DNA from: Gammaproteobacteria bacterium
GTDB taxonomy: Bacteria; Pseudomonadota; Gammaproteobacteria; Steroidobacterales; Steroidobacteraceae
Direction: 5' to 3'
Assembly: GCA_025358295.1 (NCBI GenBank)
Contig: JANYJY010000032.1
Span: 37,248-101,247 of the forward strand
DNA length: 64,000 nt
Shown: positions 53,295 through 62,539 of the stretch, in pieces
Layout: every line of letters starts with the position of its first letter
Position numbering within the stretch: the stretch's first letter is position 1
Translations under genes and position numbers: made by a program
The notes under the pieces: generated by a model
What the model saw: the letters and a program-made list of their open reading frames with translations, nothing else
Told to the model about the DNA's origin: nothing
The model's database searches: none

Positions 53295-55352
53295 TTACTC
53301 CGGCAGGTTCACCTTCTTGAGCAATGCTTTCCAGCGCGCATCTTTGTGTAACGAATCGAGCTGACGGTCGGACAATAGTTGCGTAACACCGGCATCGCGC
53401 ACAAGGACAACCTTGTCAAACCACTCGAACGCCTTGTCGGTCTCACCCCTCCAGGCGTAGGTCTGCGCAATCGCGTAGGTATTGCTCGTGGCGCCGCTCT
53501 TGAGGAGTTCGGCGAGCGCATTCTCAGCCTCTGCCTTGTGACCAGCAGAATATTCCGCCTGCGCAATACAAGGTATTTTGGCGCGCTCGTCGGTGACGCG
53601 CTGGCAAAACGTCAGCGCCTCCTCGGGCCGGCCCTGCAAGAGGCGCAGCGCCGCCATGCCCGGGTTCGTGCTGGTGCCGAGCAGCGTGTCGCTACCTGGC
53701 GCGATTTGCAGCGCGCGCGCGAGTGACGCCTCCGCACCTGCCCAGTCGCGTAGCGCTAACTGGGCCTGCGCGATATTGGCCATAGCGTCCGTCGCCAGTG
53801 GGTCGAGGTCGAGCGACTTCTGTGTCACCTCTATCGAGGCTTCGAACTGACCTAAGGATGACAGAACTGTACCGTAGTCCTGCAAATTGAGCGGCTCTGT
53901 GGGCGCCAGCGCGATGGCCTTCTGAAAATCAACCTTCGCACCTGCGTAATCCCACAGCCACTGCGCTCGCGCAAGTCCCCGATAGCGATACGCCCATGCC
54001 TGATCTGGTGCGCGGGTGACACCCTCCTGCATCTCGGCGATGGCGCGGGTGAGGCCCGGACCATCACCAATCTGGTCAGCGATATTTGCGCGATTGAGAT
54101 TCGACGCCGCGCGTGCCATCTCGTAGTGGGGATCAAGCGACAGGGCTTTTTCATAGGCTTCTAGCGCGCGGCGATATCCGTCGAGGGTATAGAGTCGACC
54201 TAGATGTCTTGCGATCAGGAACTGGTTGTACGCTGCGGTATTGGTGGTACCCCGATCATCGGCGACAGCGGCGGGGGCGGCGAGTTTGAGTTTGAGCGCC
54301 GTCACGACGGCGGCCGAGATCTCGTCCTGTACCTTGAAGATGTCTTTGGTATCCCGGTCGTAGGTCTCGGACCACAGCTGATAGCCGTTGTCGGCTTGGA
54401 CAAGCCGCGCCGTGATCCGCAGCCTGCTCGCGGCCTTGCGCACAGAGCCCTCCAGCACGTTGGCAACATTGAGTTCCTTGGCGATGACCGGCAGCCTCTC
54501 GCTCTTGTCTTTGAAGTAGAACGAGGAGGTACGCGCCGCGACGTGCAGATCCGGAACCTTCGACAAAAGGTCAATCATCGTTTCGGTGAGGCCATCCGCG
54601 AAATACTCCTGTTCCTTGTCCGAGGATTCATTTACGAAAGGCAGCACGGCGACGGATTTTTCGGCAACGTTCGTTGGGGCGGAGAGCGGGGCCGTGACGG
54701 TCGCGACAGCAGCAGGCTGGCGGCTCTTGAACTGCGCAAGGCCGATGTAGCCGACCGCTAGGGCGGCAACGACTATCGCTGCAAGTAGCGCCGGCGATAA
54801 TTTGACGGGTGACTTTGGAACTATCGGCGCGGATGCGGACGGTTCGCGTGACGGCGCGACTGGTGCTGGAGCGGCGGAGGGGATGCTGATTGGACGCGTT
54901 GAATCGATGCGGGCGCCTTTGGATTGAAGCAGTCCGCGCACGCGTTCCACAAACGACGTAGGCGTCTCGCCGTTTCGTAAGCGGGTCCACTGAACACTGC
55001 GAAATTCGTCTGGAACTTCGGCCTCGCGGTCGTTCGTGTTGTCAATGACCACCGGAATCAGAAAGGTCGCGCGACCCGCCATGTCGTGCGTGCGGTCAAC
55101 CGCTTGCCTCCATTCTCGACGAAAATACCCTTCATCGCGTTCCTGGGTGGTCACCGAGATGATAGGCAGGAATAGCGCGCAGTCCCGGATCTGTTTCTTA
55201 ATCTTCTGATCCCAGGCATCCCCGCCGCGCAGTCCCGTCGTATCAAGCCATACCTCGACGCCGCCGGCACGCAGCGCCTCCGCCAGCCGGTGGGCGGCGG
55301 CGGCGTCCTGGGAGGCATAACTCAGAAATACGGCTTTCGACGGCTCAGTCAT
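53295..55352 (-). CDS. TIR - TM - TolB-like - TPR protein
   Basis: A 685-residue inner-membrane protein. Residues about 5-145 are a TIR domain (KAVFLSYASQDAAAAHRLAE, GVEVWLDTTGLRGGDAW, then LFLPIISVTT), with Glu80 in GYFRREWRQ at the place of the catalytic Glu of NAD-cleaving TIRs. A Pro/Ala-rich linker comes next, then one membrane span (about 188-207). A TolB/FlgO-like domain (about 232-350, SVAVLPFVNESSDKEQEYFA, EGSVRKAASRLRITARLV) and TPR repeats (about 370-680) follow. The TIR end is cytoplasmic and the TolB/TPR part likely periplasmic. Related fusions occur in adenylate-cyclase-type proteins. It lies alone on the minus strand in the tRNA-flanked segment. Confidence 0.8.
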   Translation of the reverse strand: MTEPSKAVFLSYASQDAAAAHRLAEALRAGGVEVWLDTTGLRGGDAWDQKIKKQIRDCALFLPIISVTTQERDEGYFRREWRQAVDRTHDMAGRATFLIPVVIDNTNDREAEVPDEFRSVQWTRLRNGETPTSFVERVRGLLQSKGARIDSTRPISIPSAAPAPVAPSREPSASAPIVPKSPVKLSPALLAAIVVAALAVGYIGLAQFKSRQPAAVATVTAPLSAPTNVAEKSVAVLPFVNESSDKEQEYFADGLTETMIDLLSKVPDLHVAARTSSFYFKDKSERLPVIAKELNVANVLEGSVRKAASRLRITARLVQADNGYQLWSETYDRDTKDIFKVQDEISAAVVTALKLKLAAPAAVADDRGTTNTAAYNQFLIARHLGRLYTLDGYRRALEAYEKALSLDPHYEMARAASNLNRANIADQIGDGPGLTRAIAEMQEGVTRAPDQAWAYRYRGLARAQWLWDYAGAKVDFQKAIALAPTEPLNLQDYGTVLSSLGQFEASIEVTQKSLDLDPLATDAMANIAQAQLALRDWAGAEASLARALQIAPGSDTLLGTSTNPGMAALRLLQGRPEEALTFCQRVTDERAKIPCIAQAEYSAGHKAEAENALAELLKSGATSNTYAIAQTYAWRGETDKAFEWFDKVVLVRDAGVTQLLSDRQLDSLHKDARWKALLKKVNLPE

Positions 55353-55575
55353 CGACGCTGGTTATTCCCTGGCGTGGTTATAGGGCGGACCCCGTAACAG
55401 AGCCGCGCCGTCATTATTCTGAATGACAGCTTATATGATTTCGTATGCCCGGTTCTAGAATCACTGAACTGCCGGGTCGGGCACGCATCGGCCGGTACGC
55501 CGGCTAGCGCAGATCGGCACGGAGCGGTAAGTTTTCAAAGCGGGACAATTGCCCGGAGCTGTCGTTCATTACAAA

Positions 55576-55920
55576 CTAGGCCGTATGCGTGTTTTTGAAA
55601 AAACGACTGGCGTCCGCATGGAAGAGACACCAGACAATCAATACGAGGAATAGGCTGTGTATCGCGAACTAGCGCAATTCGCCGAAGCTTACGACAACGT
55701 GAAAGGCCATCCATGCACTAGCAAGCCAGCGAGCCCAATTGTGCGCGCGCAGAAGATAAACACCGCAAACGATTGCGAGACACTCAGTGACCTCAACCCA
55801 AATCCACTCAGGCGCGCGACGGTCGCTGAAGTGAGCAACAAAACCGCCGACACCCACGGCAAGATAAAGGCTGGCGATCAGGAATACAGGGACCGGAATT
55901 CTCTTACGGCCCATTCGCAT
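55576..55920 (-). pseudogene. Small membrane protein interrupted by an in-frame TAG
   Basis: An 83-residue reading frame (MRMGRKRIPVPVFLIASLYL, then IVCGVYLLRAHNWARW) ends at TAG (55669-55671). The next codons continue a good membrane-protein ending (FAIHSLFLVLIVWCLFHADA) to TAG at 55576-55578. The full frame would be 114 residues, with four membrane spans. The stop sits where many relatives keep a Glu (REFA). A single base change (GAG to TAG) would explain it. Decay or sequence error are both possible. Confidence 0.6.
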
Positions 55921-56142
55921 GCTGATTCACTCGGGGGTGTTCTTGTTCATAGGAGTCTAAAGCGCCACGATTCGCGCTTCCGGGCAATGCTGTCTCTCTC
56001 AAAGCCGCCGGTCACCATGTCTCACAGGGGCCGATTTGGCGCTGTCGGCAATGAGTGAACCTGCGCGCTCATAAGCACCGGTTTCTCGAAAGCGGACTAT
56101 CTAAGTGTTCGAGTCCTTACGCGGATCGACTTCTGCGTCGGC

Positions 56143-56592
56143 TCATATCTCGAGTCCCCTCCAGGACCAGCGCGGGATGCTAAGGCCCTCCGGCACATCA
56201 TCGGCGGACTCATGGTAGCAGGACATCGTGGTCGTGGTCGCCCACGCAAAATAGTCGTGCAAAACATATCGTAGTGGATCGGCCTCGGCGAAACCGACGT
56301 CGACCAGGGCCTGGTCGAAACAGGCTATAGCACACCGATCCACCTCGTCGTGCGGCCCCTTACCGCCGTGCATCTTTACAACGGTTGTCTCGTCACCGTA
56401 GTTTGCAGAGTAAGTGTCGGGCCCGCCTAATGCCTCTGCCCAGTAGGCCGCGAGTCGCTCCGTGTGCTCGGGGTGGAATCCGTGGCTGAATGCATGGCTG
56501 ACGACCTCATCGGCCATCACCCGCTTGTGCCAGGCGCTGGCAAGGCGACGTAGAACTGCGATGCCACCCGCGGCCTCGTAAACAGTGCGCAT
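56143..56592 (-). CDS. Truncated haemoglobin, group II-like
   Basis: A 149-residue globin of the 2/2 type. It opens with VYEAAGGIAVLRRLASAW, then RVMADEVVSHAFSHGFHPEH and YWAEALGGPDTYS. The candidate proximal His is in VVKMHGG (H75). Such proteins bind O2 or NO and help with redox or nitrosative stress. The ATG at 56592 follows a short N-terminal extension of seven residues if an upstream ATG at 56613 is used instead. It lies at the right end of the tRNA-flanked segment, near tRNA-Gly. Another NO-linked gene, the NosP-like one, is in the same window. Confidence 0.75.
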   Translation of the reverse strand: MRTVYEAAGGIAVLRRLASAWHKRVMADEVVSHAFSHGFHPEHTERLAAYWAEALGGPDTYSANYGDETTVVKMHGGKGPHDEVDRCAIACFDQALVDVGFAEADPLRYVLHDYFAWATTTTMSCYHESADDVPEGLSIPRWSWRGLEI

Positions 56593-56779
56593 GCCTCCAT
56601 GGTGACACCCCACGGTGCGTCGTGTCGATCCCGATTGCCTGGCGAATGACCGCTTCGCTCGTTTCGAACGGCGGCTTTCAGGCCACTTCGCTTTCCGCTC
56701 GGGGGAGGACCGCGACCGTTGGGCTGGATCAGGCTCTACCCGTCATTCACACGCTGCAACAGTTCCTTAACCGTTCAGG

Positions 56780-56850
56780 TTGCCTGACGTGGTCTTACAT
56801 TGGCTGCCATCGCGAAAGAAGTGGAGCGGGCGATGGGAATCGAACCCACG
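56780..56850 (-). repeat. Right copy of direct repeat, overlapping tRNA-Gly
   Basis: Partner of 52243-52312, covering the last part of tRNA-Gly(CCC) and 42 bases of downstream sequence. This is the expected place for phage- or island-type integration (3' end of a tRNA). Confidence 0.6.
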
Positions 56851-56895
56851 GCTCAAGCTTGGGAAGCTTGGGTATTACCATTATACGACGCCCGC
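56822..56895 (-). tRNA. tRNA-Gly, anticodon CCC
   Basis: A 74-base tRNA on the minus strand with acceptor GCGGGCG/CGCCCGC, D arm GTATAATGGTAATAC, anticodon stem CAAGC/GCTTG with loop TTCCCAA (anticodon CCC), and T arm GTGGGTTCGATTCCCAT. CCA is encoded (56822-56824). All conserved positions are present. It reads glycine GGG codons. The 3' end carries the repeat that matches the relic at 52284. Confidence 0.95.
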
Positions 56896-56993
56896 GCCGT
56901 GAGCCGATTCTAGTCGCCTTATCGAACTGCACGCAAATATCGGCGACCCGGTCCCGCCAAAGCGGGCGCTGGGGCGCCCACCGGCCTTTCTCG

Positions 56994-58637
56994 CTACGCC
57001 TCGTAAACCCAGCGACCGCCTAGCATGGTCCTCTGAACCTTGATGTCCTGCCAATGCTCGTCGGGCGCCGTGAAAGGATCCTCCTCAAGCACCACGATAT
57101 CCGCCAGTTTCCCGGTTTCGATCGTACCCTTGTCATGCTCTTCGAACGAGGCATGGGCGCCGTTGAGAGTCGCGGCGCGCACGGCCTCGGGGAGGGTGAC
57201 GCGTTGCTCTCCACCCCAGACATGACCGGTGGGATCCTTGCGCGTGGTCATGGAATACAACCACAGCATCGGCGACGGCGGGCTCGCCGTGTAGTCAGAG
57301 GCGGTCGGCGCACTCAAGCCGGCGTCGATGAACCAGCGGTAGGCGAACATGCGTTTCATGCGCTCATCGCCGTAGAAATGCATGACGTCGCCGTGAAAAT
57401 TCACATAGCCCGCGAAGGGAATCGGAATCACACCCACGGCTTGCATCCGCGAGACCAGCTCAGGCGTGACGACCGTGCAGTGCTCCAGACGAAAGCGCGG
57501 CTCGCGGCGCGGCGTTTCACGCTGCAGCTGTTCATAGATGCCGAGCATGCGATCGATGGCGCGCTCGCCGTTGGCATGCGTCGCCAGCTGAAATCCCGCG
57601 AGCCACGCCTTGCGTGAGTTCGCGTACAAGCTTTCCCGAGTGCCGCTTTCGACGCCGAAATAATTCGGGATGCCGACATAGGGGTCGGCCAGCCACGCGG
57701 TCCGCTCCGAGATTGACCCGTCGGAGTATTGCTTGATGCCGCCGATACGCACCATGGAATCGCCGAATCCGGTATGCAATCCGGCCTCGATATAACGGTC
57801 CAGATACAGCACATCCATATGGCAGTAGGCTCGATACTTCAGCTCGCCCGCCTCCCGCGCATCCTGGTAACCCTGCAGGGCGTCGGGTGTGGCATCGGCA
57901 TCGCAGCACGAGGTCACGCCATAGCTCGCGTACATCTTGGAGATGAGTGCGATGGCGCGCCTGTGATCGTCACGGCTCGATTCTTCATGAATTTTATTGG
58001 CCACCATCGTCATGGCTGCATCGGCCACGCGGCCGTTCAATTCCCCGTCCGGACCATGTTCGAAGCGGCCGCCGGCCGGATTCGGCGTGGCGGCGGTGAC
58101 GCCGGCCAGTGTCAATGCCAGCGAATTCACGTACGCGGTGTGGCCACCCCGGTGCGTCACGATCACGGGATTGTCGGGCGCCGCGGAATCCAGGTCTGCC
58201 CGAGTCAGGGGCCGCGGTGTCTTGCCGTCGTCGTACAAGAAACCCTGTACCCACTGCCCCTTGCGCGTCGCCGCCGCGCGCGCGTGCAAGGCCGCGAGAA
58301 TCTCATCGATCGAGCTCTTATCGCAGGCAACCTGCTTGAGCCGGTTAAGGCCAGAGGCCCAGGGATGCGCATGAGCGTCATTGAAACCGGGCAACACCCG
58401 ATGGCGCCCCATATCGATGCGCCGCGCGTTCCTTCCCGCCATCGCCAACACTTCGCGATCCGCACCCACCGCCAGGATTCGACCGTCGGCAATTGCGACC
58501 GCCGTGGCGTCGGGCTGTCCCGGATGCACCGTATGGATCAAACCGTTGAAGAGGATGACCTCGGGTTCGGCGCGGCTGAGGCGCACCAACGGCAACGCAG
58601 CGAAGGTTTTGATGAGATCCCGGCGAGTTGTTTTCAA
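56994..58637 (-). CDS. Secreted amidohydrolase (YtcJ-like, amidohydrolase family 3)
   Basis: A 547-residue metal-dependent hydrolase. It has a Tat-like or Sec signal (MKTTRRDLIKTFAALPLV, with RRDL). The N-terminal metal motif is FNDAHAHPWASG. Further residues are THRGGHTAYVNSLAL, KQYSDGSISERTAWLADPY, RLEHCTVVTPEL and SASDYTASPPSPM. The architecture and motifs match the YtcJ/exoenzyme-regulatory group, which cleaves amide or cyclic amide bonds. The substrate is unknown. It diverges from a TonB-receptor gene across a 239-bp promoter gap, suggesting a shared uptake/processing function. It ends near the tRNA-Gly gene. Confidence 0.85.
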   Translation of the reverse strand: MKTTRRDLIKTFAALPLVRLSRAEPEVILFNGLIHTVHPGQPDATAVAIADGRILAVGADREVLAMAGRNARRIDMGRHRVLPGFNDAHAHPWASGLNRLKQVACDKSSIDEILAALHARAAATRKGQWVQGFLYDDGKTPRPLTRADLDSAAPDNPVIVTHRGGHTAYVNSLALTLAGVTAATPNPAGGRFEHGPDGELNGRVADAAMTMVANKIHEESSRDDHRRAIALISKMYASYGVTSCCDADATPDALQGYQDAREAGELKYRAYCHMDVLYLDRYIEAGLHTGFGDSMVRIGGIKQYSDGSISERTAWLADPYVGIPNYFGVESGTRESLYANSRKAWLAGFQLATHANGERAIDRMLGIYEQLQRETPRREPRFRLEHCTVVTPELVSRMQAVGVIPIPFAGYVNFHGDVMHFYGDERMKRMFAYRWFIDAGLSAPTASDYTASPPSPMLWLYSMTTRKDPTGHVWGGEQRVTLPEAVRAATLNGAHASFEEHDKGTIETGKLADIVVLEEDPFTAPDEHWQDIKVQRTMLGGRWVYEA

Positions 58638-58876
58638 GTGTCTTCCCCGATGCTTCAGTGCATTAATGCCACATTGTTCTAACGATATAACGCAATCTTG
58701 TAGTTAAAATGCCGCATCGGCTCGAAGTGATTGCTTGACGGCCGTTCATTGTCTATTCTGCCGTAGAACCACGGCGAGTTTAGGGAAAAACTCCGGACGC
58801 CCGCAACGCTGCTGCCGTCCAAGCCGAACGCAAACGCGTGGCTTTCGGTCGAACCAATACATTTGAGGGGATTTCC

Positions 58877-61240
58877 ATGTTGAGCATATTTACCGGCGCT
58901 ACTCGCTGCGCGCTTGGAGCTGTTTTAGTCGGCATCACATTAAATGCCTACGCCGAACAGGCGCCTACTTCCGGGGCCCTCGAGGAAATCGTGGTGACTG
59001 CCCAGAAGCGCGAGCAGAACTCACAGGATGTCGGCATCTCGATATCAGCCATCAGCGGCGCCGAGCTCAGCTCGATGGGCGCAGTTACGGCCACCGACAT
59101 TACCAAGTCCATGCCGGCAGTGGTGCTGACTCAACCGAACGGTCCGTCCTCGTTCACCCTGTCGATTCGCGGCATCACCCAAAACGATTTCGCCGATCAC
59201 CAGGAAAGTCCCGCCGCCATTTACGTCGACGACGTGTATGTGAGCCAAATGGCCGGCTTGGCCTTCTCTCTGTTCGACATCGACCGGGTCGAAGTGCTAC
59301 GCGGCCCGCAAGGCACCCTGTTCGGCCGCAATGCCACCAGCGGCCTGGCGCAGTTCGTATCGCGCCGCCCGACCGATAACTATGAGGGCTATGTCAACGT
59401 CACCTCCGGCCAGCACAGCCTGTTCCGCGTCGAAGGCGCCGTCGGCGGCCAGATTTGGGACGGCGTCGACGGCCGCATCGCCTTCGAGAGCAACCATTAC
59501 GATCCCTTGTTCACGCACTTCGGCGTGTCCGGGGGACAGAACTCCGAAAACGGCAACGACTGGGCGCTGCGCGGCCAATTGCTGTTCAAGCTGGGCGAGA
59601 AATCGGACTTGTTGTTCATCGGACGTCTCTCCAGGCAGGACGTGAGTGCAGGAGCGTGGGAATCCCGCTCTACCTACGGCCTCGGCGGCGGCTACGACAC
59701 CTTCCTGCCGCCCGGCGGCGACATCGGCTACGGTCCCGGCAATCATGGTCCTTGCACCAACGGCACCAACACAACGCCCTGCACGGGCTATCCGGGTTCG
59801 GGGGCATTCTCGACCTCTGGCAACTTCCAGGGGTACGCGCGAATCTCAACCAGCGGATTTACGGCCAAGTACACCCAGGACCTGGGCTTCGCCCACCTCA
59901 CCGCCATCGGCGATTACCAGAAATTGACTAAGAACTACGCCGAAGACTCCGATACCACGCCGCAAACCTGGTTCCAATTCTTCAATGGCAGCAACGTCAA
60001 TCAAGAATCCGGCGAATTGCGCCTCAACGGCGGCGGCGACAAGCTCAACTGGACCACCGGTGTGTACGCGCTGCGCATCCAAGGCGACTACTACGAGGGC
60101 TGGGACGGCAACTTCAATTATCAAGCCAATGAATTCATCACACCGGGCAACCCCGGTGGCGGCTGGCCTTCCCCGAGCGTTCCGGGAACCGACGGCGGCA
60201 TTCCCGAGACCAAGATTCCGTACAGCTTGACCACCAAGTCCGGAGCCGTGTTCGCACAAGGCGAATACCGCGCCACCGATCTGGTTGGATTCACCTTGGG
60301 CGCCCGCTACACCTACGACAAGAAAGACTACAACTACAACTGGTTTCCGCAGGAGCTCTTCCCGCAGAACACCGTGGGTAGTCAGATCGTGCAGCTGACC
60401 CCGGTTCCGGGACTCGCGCTGTACCAGTACAGCAATCAGTTGAAGAGCAATCTATTCAGCGGCAAGGCCGAGATGGATCTGCATTTCACGCCGGACCTGC
60501 TCACCTACTTGAGCTACAACCGCGGCGTGAAGGGCGGCGGCTTCAATGCCCCCTTGTTCCCCAACACCATCGGTACTCCGGCCCTGCTTGCGGCGCTGGA
60601 AATCAAGCCCGAGGAACTCAACGCGTTCGAGGCGGGAGTCAAATCCGAATGGCTAAATCACAAGCTGCGCTTCAACGGCGCCGTCTATTACTACGACTAT
60701 AAGAACAATCAGGTACTGACCTACCTGTTCGCGGTGGCCCAGCTGATCCGCAATGCGCCGGCAAAGAACAAGGGCGCCGAGTTCGAGGTCGAATACGCCG
60801 CCACTGAGAACCTGCGACTGGGACTGGGTGTCGCCTACGTAGATTCCATCATTCATGACATCGACGCCCGCGGCAATGGCGTTCCCGGCGATTACATTCC
60901 GAGCAATGCCCCGCGTTGGAGCGGCAATGCCATGGCCCGCTATACCTGGCCGCTGTTCAATGGTCGTCTCTCGGCCCAGGTCGACGGCAACTACCTGAGC
61001 AGTTTCTGGTTCGGTGTCGCGGACATCCCGGATATCCGCCAGGGGTCCTACGGCATTGCGAATACGCGCCTGAATTACCTCACTCACGGTGGGCAGATCG
61101 AGGTGGGCGCGTCACTCGAGAATCTAACCAATAAGCACTACGCGACCATGGGCTTCGACAACACCGGCGTGAACAACTTGGCCCAGTCCTACCCGGGCAT
61201 GCCGCGCTGGTTCAAGGTGCACGTCAACTACAAGTTTTAA
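58877..61240 (+). CDS. TonB-dependent receptor, second copy
   Basis: A 787-residue outer-membrane receptor. It has a signal peptide (TRCALGAVLVGITLNAYA), TonB box region LEEIVVTAQKREQNSQDVG, a plug (FTLSIRGITQNDFADHQ, VEVLRGPQGTLFGRNATSG) and a barrel ending in a terminal Phe (HVNYKF). It is similar in style to the receptor at 25916, but clearly different in sequence. I choose ATG 58877, because the earlier start lacks a signal. It is followed 3 bases later by an amidohydrolase, so both are in one operon. The substrate is unknown. Confidence 0.92.
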   Translation: MLSIFTGATRCALGAVLVGITLNAYAEQAPTSGALEEIVVTAQKREQNSQDVGISISAISGAELSSMGAVTATDITKSMPAVVLTQPNGPSSFTLSIRGITQNDFADHQESPAAIYVDDVYVSQMAGLAFSLFDIDRVEVLRGPQGTLFGRNATSGLAQFVSRRPTDNYEGYVNVTSGQHSLFRVEGAVGGQIWDGVDGRIAFESNHYDPLFTHFGVSGGQNSENGNDWALRGQLLFKLGEKSDLLFIGRLSRQDVSAGAWESRSTYGLGGGYDTFLPPGGDIGYGPGNHGPCTNGTNTTPCTGYPGSGAFSTSGNFQGYARISTSGFTAKYTQDLGFAHLTAIGDYQKLTKNYAEDSDTTPQTWFQFFNGSNVNQESGELRLNGGGDKLNWTTGVYALRIQGDYYEGWDGNFNYQANEFITPGNPGGGWPSPSVPGTDGGIPETKIPYSLTTKSGAVFAQGEYRATDLVGFTLGARYTYDKKDYNYNWFPQELFPQNTVGSQIVQLTPVPGLALYQYSNQLKSNLFSGKAEMDLHFTPDLLTYLSYNRGVKGGGFNAPLFPNTIGTPALLAALEIKPEELNAFEAGVKSEWLNHKLRFNGAVYYYDYKNNQVLTYLFAVAQLIRNAPAKNKGAEFEVEYAATENLRLGLGVAYVDSIIHDIDARGNGVPGDYIPSNAPRWSGNAMARYTWPLFNGRLSAQVDGNYLSSFWFGVADIPDIRQGSYGIANTRLNYLTHGGQIEVGASLENLTNKHYATMGFDNTGVNNLAQSYPGMPRWFKVHVNYKF

Positions 61241-61243
61241 GCG

Positions 61244-62503
61244 ATGAAAGCGCTGTTCGCATCGCTGTTGCTGCTGGCCACCCCTGCGTTCGCGCAGGTG
61301 GTGGCGATTCGCGCCGGAACGGTCATCGACCCGGCGCACGGCAGCAGCGCCAAGGACCAGATCATTCTGGTGGCAGGCGGCAAGATTACGGCCATCGGCG
61401 CCGGCGTGGCCATTCCCGCCGGTGCCGAGATCATCGATCTGTCTCACGAAACCGTCGCGCCAGGTCTCATCGACGCCCACACGCACATGACGTTGACGGA
61501 GATTGCCGGCGACGCGCCGTTCGAATCTTTTTACTTGAATCAGAGCACTACCCTGCGTGGCTTGCGCGGCTTGCACAACGCCGGCCAGGTCCTGCAGGCG
61601 GGTTTCACGACGCTACGCGATGTGGGCAACAGCGCCGAATGGGCCATGAGCGATGTGCGCCGCGCCATCGACCTGGGCTGGTTCGAGGGCCCCACCATCA
61701 TCGACTCCGGCAAGATCATCGCGCCCTTCGGCGGCCAATCTCGCGACATTCCGCCGCGGCAGGGTCCATTCTGGCAATTCGAATACATGGACGCTGACGG
61801 GCCCGCGGAGATTCGTAAGGCGGTGCGCACGAACATTTATTACGGCGCCGGCGTGATCAAACTGGTGGCGGACAACAATCCGTACCACTATTCCATCGAA
61901 GAGTTTCGCGCCGCGGTCGACGAAGCCCATCGCGCCGGCATCCCGGTGGCCGTGCACGTGTACGCGGGCGACGCCCTCGACAATGCCATCGAAGCCGGTG
62001 TCGATTCCATCGAGCATGGCTTCGATCTGAGCGACGCGCAATTGAAGCGCATGAAGGACAAGGGAATTTTTCTGGTCGGCACCGATTTTCCGCGGGCGCA
62101 TTTGGACATCGTGGGAACATCGGGCGGCATTCTTCCTGAGCCCGCCGTGTTGGCCCCCAAGATCATCGATCGGCTGAGTCGCGCCCATCGGATTGGTGTG
62201 CGTATGGCCTTCGGCAGCGATACCGTGATCGACATGCCGGGGCGCACCCGCGCGGATCTGATGTTCGACTATCTAGCCGTGTGGCGCGCCGCGGGCGTGC
62301 CGCCCGCGGATATTTTGCGCGCCATGACCAGCAATGCCGCCGAGTTGCTCCGAGTCAACAAAGTGCGCGGCAATGTGGCGGTCGGCCTGGCCGCGGATCT
62401 GGTGGCCATGCCGGCGAGCCCGCTGATCGACATCGAGAACCTGCGCAAGATTGATTTCGTTATGAAGAACGGCAAAGTCGTGCGGCGCCCCTTGGTCCAT
62501 TGA
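61244..62503 (+). CDS. Secreted imidazolonepropionase-like amidohydrolase
   Basis: A 419-residue metal-dependent hydrolase with a signal peptide (MKALFASLLLLATPAFA). The metal site motif is LIDAHTHMTL, with VKLVADNN, VAVHVYAGDAL, SIEHGFDLSD and FGSDTVIDMPG further on, the pattern of the imidazolonepropionase-like/prolidase-type group that splits dipeptides or cyclic amides. The start is 3 bases after the TonB receptor's stop. The pair suggests import and periplasmic cleavage of the same peptide-like compound. The minus-strand amidohydrolase next door may act on it too. Confidence 0.88.
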   Translation: MKALFASLLLLATPAFAQVVAIRAGTVIDPAHGSSAKDQIILVAGGKITAIGAGVAIPAGAEIIDLSHETVAPGLIDAHTHMTLTEIAGDAPFESFYLNQSTTLRGLRGLHNAGQVLQAGFTTLRDVGNSAEWAMSDVRRAIDLGWFEGPTIIDSGKIIAPFGGQSRDIPPRQGPFWQFEYMDADGPAEIRKAVRTNIYYGAGVIKLVADNNPYHYSIEEFRAAVDEAHRAGIPVAVHVYAGDALDNAIEAGVDSIEHGFDLSDAQLKRMKDKGIFLVGTDFPRAHLDIVGTSGGILPEPAVLAPKIIDRLSRAHRIGVRMAFGSDTVIDMPGRTRADLMFDYLAVWRAAGVPPADILRAMTSNAAELLRVNKVRGNVAVGLAADLVAMPASPLIDIENLRKIDFVMKNGKVVRRPLVH

Positions 62504-62539
62504 TCGACCGCGGGCGAGCCTTCCCGCCCACGTTGTGCG

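Noticed and set aside
55657..56058. A 133-codon plus-strand frame over the small membrane protein
   Set aside because: The minus-strand frame gives clear membrane spans and a known-type length. The plus frame is polar and without motif.
56622..57023. A 133-codon plus-strand frame across tRNA-Gly
   Set aside because: It runs through the tRNA and the amidohydrolase end; it is not a gene.
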